Positions 22,681-33,519 of a stretch of 64,000 nucleotides of DNA are shown here, in pieces. The notes under the pieces are model-generated. The model saw nothing but the letters and a program-made list of their open reading frames with translations. It made no database searches and was not told the origin of the DNA. The translations under genes and the position numbers were made by a program. Within the stretch, counting starts at the first letter, position 1. The number at the start of each line of letters is the position of its first letter. Source of the stretch: Centrapalus pauciflorus (taxonomy: Eukaryota > Streptophyta > Magnoliopsida > Asterales > Asteraceae); assembly GCA_020465985.1 (NCBI GenBank), contig JAANYP010007556.1:124001-188000 (forward strand), written 5' to 3'.

Positions 22681-23099
22681 AAAAACCCTAAAAAGTTTTT
22701 ATTGTTTTCGTGATTAAAACCCTAATTTGTTTTTCGGATTTTTTTAAGTCCGGAAACTATTTTTGTCTTATTCAAAAGTATACATTTTTTACCGGCTACC
22801 AGATGAACAGGTAAAACACAATTGGCAAAACAAAATATTTAGAGACTTAATCGTTAAAATGACGAAAGATGATAGATTTTTTCCAATCTTAATTGGTTGA
22901 AAAAACCAAGGTTACTTGTTTAGTAATCGGTCAAACATGTTAAATATAAACTTTTGAATAAGAAAAAAAATAGTTTGGGAATTTAAACAACAACTAGAAA
23001 AAAAAGTTTAGAGACTTAATTATGAAAATAATATAAGTCGATAGCGTTTTTCAACATTAACCCTAAAACCAACCCACAAAGGGATTTCACCGAGAAGGA

Positions 23100-23261
23100 G
23101 AACAACAAACAACAACAACAACAAAGGATCAATTATAGAGAATTTGTACTTTGTCTTGTTGGTTTATGAGGTTCTTGTATCATGGTTATTTGGTTGTATG
23201 TCTCTCTTTCCTTGAAACCTTTTGTTCTTTAATAAAATTTGTCTTTCAAAAAAAAAAAAAA
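23100..23261 (+). mobile_element. LINE 3' tail with poly(A)
   Basis: TTTAATAAAATTTGTCTTTC is followed by a run of 14 A (23248-23261). AATAAAATTTG...TTTC before a poly(A) is the usual 3' UTR ending of plant LINEs. A (CAA)n stretch precedes it. It is probably a separate 5'-truncated insertion from the one at 22260-22680. Confidence 0.5.
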
Positions 23262-23269
23262 TTCCCTCA

Positions 23270-24500
23270 AGATTTTCTAGAAAAGTTTGGGTCATTACAA
23301 AAGTCTAATATTCTTGATCTAAAACAAAAAATAAAAAGTAAAGAAAACTTGGATAAACACAACTATATCTAACTTGCATCCATGTAAACATGTGTCGATC
23401 AAGCAACTACTTAACTCCTAAAAAAATAGAGAATTTATGAGTTTTTTTCGAGTTGAAAGATTTATAAGACAAAAACGTAATTAGTTATTAGTTGTGGTAC
23501 ATGATTGGAAAAAATGTGAGCGGTGAAATAAATATCAATAAATACAACCGTCCAATAAGTTGTACATAACTTTTTTTTTTCTTTCTATAAAAACATTACT
23601 TTCATGAGCTTTAAATCAAGGGACTTACCAGTTGAAAAAAATAAATCAAGGACTTAATAGAAAAAAAAACATGTAATTTAAAGGTTTTTCATGAAATTTT
23701 TGTATAAAACGTAAAACTAGATACACAACCCTGTATAAAAACCTAAATGAACAAGATAAACCAATACAATTCAAAACAAGTTGGATCGGTTACACTTAAT
23801 ACGATTCTAAATGGGGAAAAAAAGTTTAATCAAGATCATCAAAGAGAAATATAAGTGTTTGTTCATGAAAAGAAGAAAAATGAATCAGAATTAAAATGGT
23901 CTTGAAATGGAACGAAGGTTTAAAGATATTTTAAGGAGAGAAAATGAATTGAATGCTGCATAGTTTGACTTCACACTCTACGTACCCAGCCATAATTATA
24001 AGAATTGAAGCAACCAACTGCTTTCATTTAACAATCTGATCCTTTTTAATGCATCTTGTCTCCTCTTCATTTATGGTTTCAATTACGATATTATGATATA
24101 TCTATCTATCTATCTTTCTCTCCCAATTTTCATCTTTATCTTTTAACCATATTATAATATATTTCCTTCATAGAGAGAGTGCTACTAAAATCAATTCTTC
24201 TTTCTAACATCAAAGTTTTATCACCCCATCCATAAAACTTTGCATTGTTATTAATTTGTAATTAATTAAACTGTTATTTCTCCTACTTAATTAAGACAAT
24301 ATCGATCGGTTGTTTTAATTGGTTATTGGACTATTGGTTTTGTTAGACTAGTTGTTTTATTAATAAATTTTCTTTACTACTCAAAAAATAATATTATCAA
24401 ACTAAATTTGGCGTGACTTCTTGTTTTGGGATTACCGATGATAATGTCTGCAACATTTCATTTGGATAATAATGCAATAACACCCCCTGTGCCCAATCCC
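23270..24500. other. KCS upstream intergenic region
   Basis: AT-rich, with no gene recognised. The KCS promoter should lie in the last few hundred bases; a (GT)n run and TATATATAT occur at 24511-24535. Confidence 0.4.
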
Positions 24501-24525
24501 ATGCATAAATTAATGTGTGTGTGTT

Positions 24526-24536
24526 TATATATATGT
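24526..24536 (+). promoter_or_regulatory. Probable TATA box of the KCS gene
   Basis: TTTATATATATG lies about 95 bp before the chosen ATG. It argues that an in-frame ATG at 24517 is upstream of the transcript start. Confidence 0.4.
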
Positions 24537-24627
24537 TGATCCATCTCTTCAATTGACTTCATCATTATCATCACCTAGCTACGTACTGCTTTTCTTCTTG
24601 CTGTTTAACTTTTGTCTTACAACCCAA

Positions 24628-26040
24628 ATGGAGCAGTGTTCCATGCCCAACCGTGACTCCCTTTTTCACCGATTCACACCAAAACTTGACACAAATCCAT
24701 CATCCTCATTCAACATCTTCATCCTCCTTTGGTTACTTGCCTCACCTTTTCTCAATCATAAACAAGCACCACTCTTTGCTATTTTCATCTTCATCATCTT
24801 TAGAAGATACCTCGTATCAGCGTCTCCACAAATCTATCTCGTGGACTACTCATGCCTTAAGCCACCAAACTACTGGAGGGTACCCTTTTCGTCCTTCCTC
24901 GAACACTCACGCATCGTCCACTCTCTCGATCAAGAATGTGTTGATTTCATGTCGAGAATCTTGGTTTCTTCAGGGCAAAGTCAAAGAACATACATTCCTC
25001 CAGCTCTGCACTTCATCCCACCAAGATCAACTCATGAAGAAGCCATCAAAGAAGCAACAACAGCTTTCTTCCCGGTTTTTGAAGACCTTCTATCCAAAAC
25101 CAATCTCTCTCCTCTTGACATCGACATTATCATTGTTAACTGCAGCGGCTTTTGTCCATCGCCTTCCTTATCTTCAATCATTGTCAACAGGTACTCCATG
25201 CGACAAGACGTCAAGAGCTTCAACATAAGTGGTATGGGGTGTAGCGCAAGTGCGTTAGCGGTTGACATGGCACAACACCTCTTAAAAGTTCATAAGAACT
25301 CTAACGCCGTGATTCTTAGCACAGAAATTTTATCAAACGGTTGGTATGCAGGAAAAGATCGGTCAATGATGGTACTCAATTGTCTCTTCCGATCAGGCAG
25401 TGCAGCCATTCTAATCACCAACAAGAAATCCGCCAGAAAATTTTCCAAATACAGGCTACTATACGCTCTAAGAACACAAGGCGCCTTTGATGACATAGCT
25501 TACAAATCTGCGATCCGAGAAGAAGACTCCCAAGGCATCACTGGAGTTACTCTAAAAAAAGATGTGCTGCATGTGGCGGGAGAATTACTCCGATCAAACT
25601 TTCAAATTCTGGGTTCTTCGATTCTTCCGTTAGAAGAGAAACTCCGATATGGGTGCTCCATAATGACAAAGAAATTCCTCGACAAGTCAAGAGAAGTTTA
25701 CGTACCAAATTTCAGGAAAGTGATACAGCATTACTGCCTGCCGACATCGGGGAAGGCGGTAATCATGGAGATAGGGAAAAAGATGAAGTTAAAAGATGAA
25801 GAAATGGAGGCAGCATTGATGACGTTACATAGATTTGGGAACCAGTCATCTTCTTCGTTGTGGTACGAGTTGGCGTACATGGAAGGAAAGGAGAGAGTGA
25901 AGAAAGGTGAGAGAATACTGCAGTTGGGAATGGGGAGTGGGCCCAAGTGTAACAGTTTGGTATGGGAGTGTAATAGGCCCATTATTGGAGAGGCCCAAAA
26001 GGGTCCATGGGCCGATTGTATTAATAGCTATCCTGTTTGA
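24628..26040 (+). CDS. KCS12: 3-ketoacyl-CoA synthase (KCS12-like), lacking the usual catalytic His
   Basis: Intronless, 470 residues. Two hydrophobic segments (28-42, 47-60) anchor it in the ER, followed by the FAE1/type III polyketide synthase-like fold. KCS enzymes condense malonyl-CoA with long-chain acyl-CoA, the first step of fatty-acid elongation for waxes and sphingolipids. The nucleophile Cys205 is intact in NISGMGCSASALAVDMA, and Asn405 in TLHRFGNQSSSSLWYELAY is present. The position of the catalytic His (His391 in FAE1, in CIHAGG) is Pro372 in YCLPTSGKAV. The conserved RTHKGADD block reads RTQGAFDD. The short length and end (GPWADCINSYPV) suggest the KCS12 branch; the paralogue number is an inference, as is whether the changes are branch-wide. 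The start at 24628 is preferred over an in-frame ATG at 24517 that precedes the TATA-like sequence. Confidence 0.88.
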   Translation: MEQCSMPNRDSLFHRFTPKLDTNPSSSFNIFILLWLLASPFLNHKQAPLFAIFIFIIFRRYLVSASPQIYLVDYSCLKPPNYWRVPFSSFLEHSRIVHSLDQECVDFMSRILVSSGQSQRTYIPPALHFIPPRSTHEEAIKEATTAFFPVFEDLLSKTNLSPLDIDIIIVNCSGFCPSPSLSSIIVNRYSMRQDVKSFNISGMGCSASALAVDMAQHLLKVHKNSNAVILSTEILSNGWYAGKDRSMMVLNCLFRSGSAAILITNKKSARKFSKYRLLYALRTQGAFDDIAYKSAIREEDSQGITGVTLKKDVLHVAGELLRSNFQILGSSILPLEEKLRYGCSIMTKKFLDKSREVYVPNFRKVIQHYCLPTSGKAVIMEIGKKMKLKDEEMEAALMTLHRFGNQSSSSLWYELAYMEGKERVKKGERILQLGMGSGPKCNSLVWECNRPIIGEAQKGPWADCINSYPV

Positions 26041-26850
26041 TAGTTGTTTTGACTTGACTAGATGTCAAGATGGATCAATGCTTGTATGGTATAAAATACC
26101 ATTTAGTTGGAACAAATGATCATCAAGAAGAAGAAGAAGCATTTATTGTAAATGGAAGCAGGTCTGTTTTCTTTCTTCAAATATTTTTCCCTATGATTTT
26201 GGTCATTATAATAATTACACATGTGTAATAATTGATGTATTATGTGTTGAAGTAATAGAATGTGATACAATCCATCCTTTTAACATATTCATGGACCGTG
26301 TTTTATTGATCACAAGTGGTGCTTCTGTTTTGTCTATGCTCAACTGGGGATCGAAGAAGGCGACAAGATGTTTTTATTTCAATGGTGTTTGTCTTTCGTG
26401 AAACTTTAGGAACTTGAAATTTTTTCAGAATAACATGGAAGTCTCCTCGGTCGTATTTGGTCATACTCAAAGCAATTAGTACTTGTGATTGTTAATATAT
26501 ATCCCAAAATATATATCCCAAAATCAACATATGTTTAATTAAAGTGAAGAAGATGATGAAACATACAGAAGTTGGATAAGATAGTTATGAGTATACTTTG
26601 AATTAGGTAAATAGTCAAATTTTACAAAAGGTATAAAAAGAAAAGGTAGGAAAAGACCCGGCTGCCTGGCCCATAACATAACCTGATTGTACATCGCATA
26701 GAGACGACGACTTTCTTTGGACCATTCACAAAGCAAAAGTAACATCCCGAAACATAAGGGTTGGGTACCTATACTCTACAACCCTTTCCCCTTGCTAAAC
26801 TTTACTTCTTCCCTTCCTAATCTTTTCATTACTAAAGCAGGACAACTCAA
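26041..26850. other. KCS downstream region, nothing further recognised
   Basis: 3' UTR and terminator region of the KCS gene, then AT-rich intergenic DNA. A repeat of the AAGCTTGA/ACTCGAG type begins near 26850. Confidence 0.4.
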
Positions 26851-26920
26851 GCTTGACCTCGGCCCAAGATTAACTCGAATCATACTCGAGTTCGGCTTGA
26901 AAAAGGTTGAATATATGTAA

Positions 26921-27340
26921 GAATGGCAATGGGACGAGGACTGGCCATCCCGTCCCCGTTTAAGAAACCCGGCCCTAACGGGGATCCCCGTCTGGTAGGC
27001 GGAGAAAATCGCGGAGATTCGAGAAACTCATTTATAACAAACGTTTAATTAAATGGTAAAATTTTATTTCGAGATCATTGTTGAATCTAAGCGAGTAAAA
27101 TTTATGGTGATTCAAACCATAAATGGGTACAAAATTGAATAAATCATAAACAAAACAATTATAAAGTTGACTAACAAATATACGTGTGTACAAACAAATA
27201 AAAATACTTATTATTATGTGATATAAATATACTAAAATATACATATATAATTTAAAATACTTATTATTATGTAAATATATAATTTAAAATACTTTCCTGT
27301 TTAAATTAATTGGATTCGGTAAAGATTAGCCCCATTTTAA
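26921..27340. mobile_element. Diverged hAT-type relative of the 3791-4365 element
   Basis: It begins GAATGGCAATGGGACGAGG and carries the same GC-rich subterminal blocks (CCCGTCCCCGTTTAAGAAAC, GGGGATCCCCGTC) before an AT-rich core. The right inverted end is missing or eroded, and the sequence abuts a Helitron end at 27341. Confidence 0.5.
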
Positions 27341-27375
27341 CTAGTGTAATACCCGTGCGGTGCACAGGACACTAT
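27341..27375 (-). mobile_element. Helitron 3' terminus
   Basis: Read on the - strand, the hairpin CCTGTGC-ACC-GCACGGG is followed by TATTACA and CTAG, then a host T. This is a textbook Helitron 3' end. The matching 5' end (GA/T on the + strand) could not be placed, so the element may extend for an unknown distance to the right. Confidence 0.6.
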
Positions 27376-28228
27376 TTTTATTAAAGAGCAAAGTATGAGT
27401 TGGAAAAGATTTACATAGATAATCATAATAATTTGAAACTAAATAATATTACTATTAACCTAAAAGTAAAATATCACAAGATTAGTAAAATGCAATAAAC
27501 TCTAATTTCAAATGATAAATAATGCATATGTATTATAGTATTTGAACGATTAAAAAAAAGTTTACATATGCTAATGTAATAATCATGTAATCATGTGTTG
27601 CTTTGGACACTAAAACGATGCCCTTCTACTTAACGAAATGGCCACAATTTTTATAACTTTTACTCATCCATGTTTGATGTTACATGATTAGAAAAAGAAA
27701 ACAAACTGCGGCCTAAATTACTATCAAAACCATTGTAAAAAACTATTAAAAACACGCCTCAATTAAGTAATAGTTTGCTCTGCAAAATAAGGGAAAAAAA
27801 ATACATGTACTTGCATTGAACGTTTTATAGGCATTTTAAAACATATGGTGACATTATATCAACACATAAAAGAGAGGTTTACTTTTAATAAGGACTCACG
27901 ACATAAATTGAAAAATCGTTTTACATACCGAAAACGATATACATACATACATACATAAATTGTTATCCATCGTAAATCTTCATACGTGATCGATTTAGTT
28001 TTAGATAGTTTCATCTAAAACTCATAAGAAAGGCAATTACCCACCAACATGTTGATGATTTGCCTACACATGTTTAGAGCGTTTAAAAGAGGTTATCCTG
28101 TTTTATTTATAAGTAGTTGCTTCGAATTTGGTTGTACCTGCACATCCAAAACAAATATTATTAGACTTGCTTCAAGGTATCATAACAAAACCATAATAGA
28201 ATATATTTCAGTCTTCATGAACAAACTG

Positions 28229-28480
28229 TATGATTGTTTGATGTTGTAGCAACAAAAGAAACACATACTACATGACTCAATGAATTCCAAAAGAAAAAGG
28301 TCGCTAAGCAGAATTGATGCTAAAACTTTTTAGACTATATTTCAAATTTCAAAAACAAATCGTTTGGTGTTGTAGCAACAAAAGAAAAACGTACCATGAC
28401 CCAATGAATTCCAAAGGAAAACGTCACTAAACACGATTTGATGCAAAAAATTTAAACTATATTTCAAAAGAAAAATGTAC
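28229..28480. repeat. Two-copy ~126-bp tandem duplication
   Basis: Both copies contain GTTGTAGCAACAAAAG (28243 and 28369), CAATGAATTCCAAA and ACTATATTTCAAA in the same order. Divergence is moderate. No coding sequence. Confidence 0.6.
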
Positions 28481-31400
28481 TCTGCCACAACCACATAGAC
28501 TCGAAACTTGCATTCGAAAGAAAATAGATTCTCTTGCATTCGAAATAAATCTAGATAGATTCATCATGTCATAGAAATAAAGTAATGGAAGAAAAGAGAT
28601 TGGAAACTTACACTTTTTACTAAATCCTAATAGATGAAGCATATAAAAAAGGTTGTTTCTTGAATGCGCCACTTTATAGTCTACAATAATATTTGCATAA
28701 CAACAAAGGCTACTTAAAGAGAGTTCTTTTGATGGCAGGAGATTAAGGACCATTAACTTGGAGTGTCGTCAACATACCGGTCACTCTCTATCAAAATCAA
28801 AATGTAAAACTCAGTGAAATATGCTGGTGGTTTTTTTTCAAATTTTCTACACGACTTCAGGATTTACGGGGGTATATTGCGAAGAATTCGGTGAGGGCTT
28901 TAAAAGGTTGTACATTAAGATTTATCATAGGTAAATTAATTAATATGGTACAGATTAATTCTCCCCAGATCTAAGGGCTCACATCATTTAAAAAGTCTTG
29001 CATGTTTAAAATCCTTCAAAAAGGGAGTCATGTATGTCAAGTTTGTCTTGCATGTGTTATCATATTGGTATCAATAAGAATAATTGAATGAAATTTACAT
29101 TTAGTTCGAGATAAATTAAATTAAGCAAAGAGGGTTTTACTAGTGGTTACTTAGGTGCATAGGGTTGGAAGCCTTGGTGATCCGAAAGATTGCTAACATT
29201 AACTAAAATCTGGAATCAAACATACTTCACTATCATATCATTTGCCACTGTTCTTTCTTTTTCTTGCTGCATAATTCTAAATCATGAACACTACATGAAG
29301 AAGAAATATAGTTGGTCATCGTAAATTTAATAAGAAATAATAGTTATTTATCTTATCCGATGGTACCTAAAGAGCCATGAAGTAAATAAGTGAACTTTAA
29401 TTGACTTTCTGCCAAAAAAAAAACAAAAAAACAAAAAAAAAAGCCATAACTAAAAAGTGTTTGCAGCGTGAAAAACAAAATACCACTTTAGCATGGGAGT
29501 ATCATCTTATATGAAGTAAAGAAGTTCACCTTGAAATCGTTGCCTTCATAAAGATATTGATTTTAGAAACACCAACAGGAATGGCAAAGGACATTTGTAG
29601 TTTCAGTTGGGTCCAATGAAACTGTTTAATTCTTCATCAACATGACCCTTATTGTTGCAAGTCAGTGAATGAAAATGTTAATTTCTTAATAAGAACTCAA
29701 ACACATGTATGGCTCATCAGACTTAGAATGGATGTTTATTGACTTGTCATAAGCCACTTGCAAGTGTTGTATACAAGAAAATAAAATTAATAATTGATTA
29801 AACAATTGTCATGAATGTAATACAAAGACAAACTTCCAGTGATGCCAACTCAATTCATATAAACCAAAAACATACTATGAGAAATCATATATAATGATAG
29901 GGTGAGGATTTATACCTTCTTGTTTAGAGGTCGGGCCTTGAATTTTGGAGCTTTCTGATTGTCTTTTTTCCAAATCTTGGGATCTTTTACTCTTCAAAGG
30001 TCGTGCTCTCGATATTTGTAGAAGAGAGATATCTTGAGACTTGAGAGTTGTAAGATGAGGATTTCGTTGATGATTCTGCATGAAAGAAAAATAGAACTTG
30101 ATCAATATAACAAAATTGAACATGTAATTATTTCAGTTGCTTGCTGTGATGAATCAATTAATGATGCTACTAATAAGCGACAACCCCATGGAACTATGGA
30201 AGAACGTCTTGTACATTTATTGACCTGCCATAATATATAAATCTTCACTTGGGCAAACATGTATTGATTGCCACTTCACCAACAATACCTTCACTGGGCA
30301 TCATTAGGTCATTTAGGTGTCATAGATATAACAACTATCGTCATATATTAGTTAGGATAAATTAGATAAGATTAGGCTAGTGTAGAAATGTAAAGAATAA
30401 AACATGTCTTTCTGGTGCAGTACTTCAAGAGTGGCACTATATATAAGCTTAATTAACAACATTTCACCGTACGCAGAAATAATACCAGCAAAACCATCAT
30501 TTATGTGCACAATTGCTTGCAAAAAGGCATATACCAAACAAAAATCAACTTACATACATCTCATGTATTCTCTTCCGCAATTTGCAGAAAGTGTGAAGAT
30601 TAAAACCACTAAAAGCACAACATTAGTAGAGCATATAATCACCTTATCCACATGGTAAAATTCCAGTGCCAAAATAGCATTTCTTTATGGGAATGTCAAG
30701 TACAACACAACCACAAAATTAATGTTGAAATGACCCACAAAAATTAATAGCAAATACAAAAGCTTCAACCAACATAGAAAGCAATGTGTAAAAAAAGAAA
30801 GGCTAGCAAAAAGAAAAAAGCAAAAAATAAAACCTCAATATCATATTTATTGCTCATTTGAAGATTTTGTAATATGAAATAGGCGTTTAATATATTATAT
30901 TTGCTTAGACCCGCTTTGAATACTTGTACATTCTTCAAAATCAAAAGTATGCAATTAACACGGATCAGATTTGTTTGCATCAGATCTAAGGGCTCATATT
31001 AACCCATGGAGACACTTTTCTCTCTCCTCCATGGGTAACATATAGGAAGAATTATCATCCTAAAGACTGCAATCCAGTAAACTTTCGGTAGTGCCATGAA
31101 GAAAATCCATTGAAAAATGTATTACTTATAGCTCTTGTCCGAGATAACAGAGACCATTGTCAACGTGTATTAACTACTTTTTTTAGGTGTTATATTTGGC
31201 TGGGAAGAGCCAACAGGTTTTCTTTTGGGGGCACAGGACTCATCAAGTGTCCTGATTTTCAAATTTAGTATAATTGCCTCAGCGTAACACATGTTAGCAT
31301 AATATCAAGATTTAATTCATCTCAAAGCAATAAACCGCCTCCTGGTTCTTAAAAGATACACATAACAATTAGGATTTGTATTCTGAATAATCGTTTTGGG

Positions 31401-32950
31401 TTTAATTCTTCTTGCAAAAATGAGAGTATAACAAAGAAGTGATGACGTGATGTGTAAAAATAACAAAGAACCAAATAAATGGATAACAAAGTTATTATTG
31501 GGCAGGGTGGTAGTTTTTCAATCTAATAATGTGTTGTGAAATATAGATTACGACAATCCCTACAACATGGTAATGGTCAATGAAAAGTGTCATTGTTCGA
31601 TGCAATACAAAAGTAACTTCAAGTTTCATAATGAAAGAAGAATCAAGGTGATCCATCTCGTTGATATAGACAACAAAAGAAGTCACAGATAAGGCCCAAC
31701 ATTGTTTGTAGTTAGATTGCAATGTCAGCTCCCAACCTCAACCACGACCATTGTTAATGGTCGAATTTCCATGATTTAAGCACATAGAGATTGGTCAACA
31801 AAGAGATTAGTTTTCCTTATCATATTTACAATATATTTTTAGTGGTCTCATTTACCCTGGTTTATAAGCATAAATGGATATAGGTCCACAAAAGATGACG
31901 AGTTTATGCAATTGGCAAAAGGTATGAATAAGTTTTACAAGATCTCATCTTAAACTCATGGTGCGATTTTTCATCCACATTCAAAATGGGTTAATTTTCA
32001 ATCAACTTATTATAGAAGGCAAGGGAATATATAATCAATTAGTATGTCTTCTATCTCAGTGGTGCATAAAAAGAATACATGTTAGTTCCAACTCCAAAAT
32101 GGAAAACGTTTTATATGATCTAAGAGTAACTTACCCTTGTCCTAACAAAAAGATCCAAAGATGGAGGATGATTCCTTTTTGATAAATTATAACAAAGTTA
32201 TTATCAGTTCCATTGCATACCTGCATAACAACAAAAGGAAAACATTTCAATGTGATAATTATGAAAATGAAAACTTCCAACATCAGCTAATAAGTTGTAG
32301 GTTGAATACTTTACTTTTAGCTCGGTTTTTTTCACTCTCTCGTCAATTGAATGCCTCTCTATTAATAAAGAATCTTCCTTTTGCTCCGTATTTGATATAA
32401 AAAATCCAGCATAATTTCACTGAAATAAAAAACTTATTTTTAGCATATACACAAGACCATACATTCATGATTCATGCGTTCACACAGATGTCTTGATTTG
32501 CTTTCCAACATAAACCCCCACATCATATATGCTACTATGTCTAAGTTCAATTTAAATACATATATGCATACTCACATGTCAAATCTGAGGGTCCTTGAAT
32601 ATAAAGCTAAGGTCGAGAATTCCTAGGCCATGGGCGAGAAAAGCTTAGGCCAACCTAAACCATCACCACCTGTGACGGTTATGGCTGCTGATTAGCTTCA
32701 ACTTTGTTTTCATAATAGTCTCAGGGTCTTGGTCTAATACACACACCTAAGCCACACAATATACATGTTTAGAAGGCCTACATCTATCTAAGCCACAACC
32801 AAAACTGCAATATGTATATGTCATATACCATTGTCTTTGTCCCACTTTGTCCAGCACTCAACACCCCGAGATTACATCTCTGGGTCACCTTTTGGAGTCA
32901 CACACACACACTGCAAATTACATATAATACTTACATGTCTTAAATAATCA
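28480..32950. other. Gene-poor AT-rich region with one half of a repeated module
   Basis: Only short open frames with no recognisable domains. A segment at 30435-31070 resembles 34440-35310: both contain ACAACATTTCA followed by a similar ~30-bp block, and later CTCTCTCC, GGGTAA and ATATAGG. These are probably two copies of an unnamed non-coding element. Nothing else is recognised. Confidence 0.4.
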
Positions 32951-32961
32951 ATTCCAAGGTA

Positions 32962-33510
32962 AGTGTAACACCTTGATCTTAGGTTAACTTAATTATTTCG
33001 ATCAATGTACACGTTTATATGAATTATAGCAACATACTTTACGTATATTAATAAAGTTACCCGTTTATTTTACATAAAATTTGATTTAGCTGAATCTGAC
33101 CACTTATGTAATTATATATGAATCATAGCAATGTGCGGAACATAAAAGAACAAATCATGGATATATAATTTACCGAAATTAACGAAATTAGACTTATTGT
33201 CGGTTATGGACTAAATAAAAGTTTAGAAATGGTACGTTTATGTGAAATATATAAAGTTAGGGCTAGAGGGTGCATTTCGCCAATTGACCGAACTCGTATA
33301 AATAAAACATGTATCTGCTTCTTCACTCATCATCTTCAACCTTATGCTTCTTTCCTTTCCAACGAAGAAAAATGAATATATGCTTAATCTAAAACGTCTA
33401 ACCTTTCCTCTTTGATTTCTCCTTCGTTTGTTGACGAAAGTTCATGATTCAAGTTGGGAATCGACAGTTAAGTGACAAGCTACAAGAATCAAGAATTAAT
33501 TCCAGGTAAT
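32962..33510 (+). mobile_element. Possible solo LTR (Gypsy-like)
   Basis: It begins TGTAACACCTTGATCTTAGG and includes a pyrimidine-rich stretch (CTTCTTCACTCATCATCTTC) typical of the transcribed part of plant Gypsy LTRs. Its end is uncertain and no internal coding region adjoins it. This is a pattern-based guess. Confidence 0.25.
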
Positions 33511-33519
33511 TCAACTTCT

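Noticed and set aside
24517..24627. In-frame upstream extension of the KCS protein
   Set aside because: The ATG at 24517 lies upstream of the TATA-like sequence, and the extension (MCVYIYVDPSLQ) is not KCS-like. The start at 24628 fits the family.
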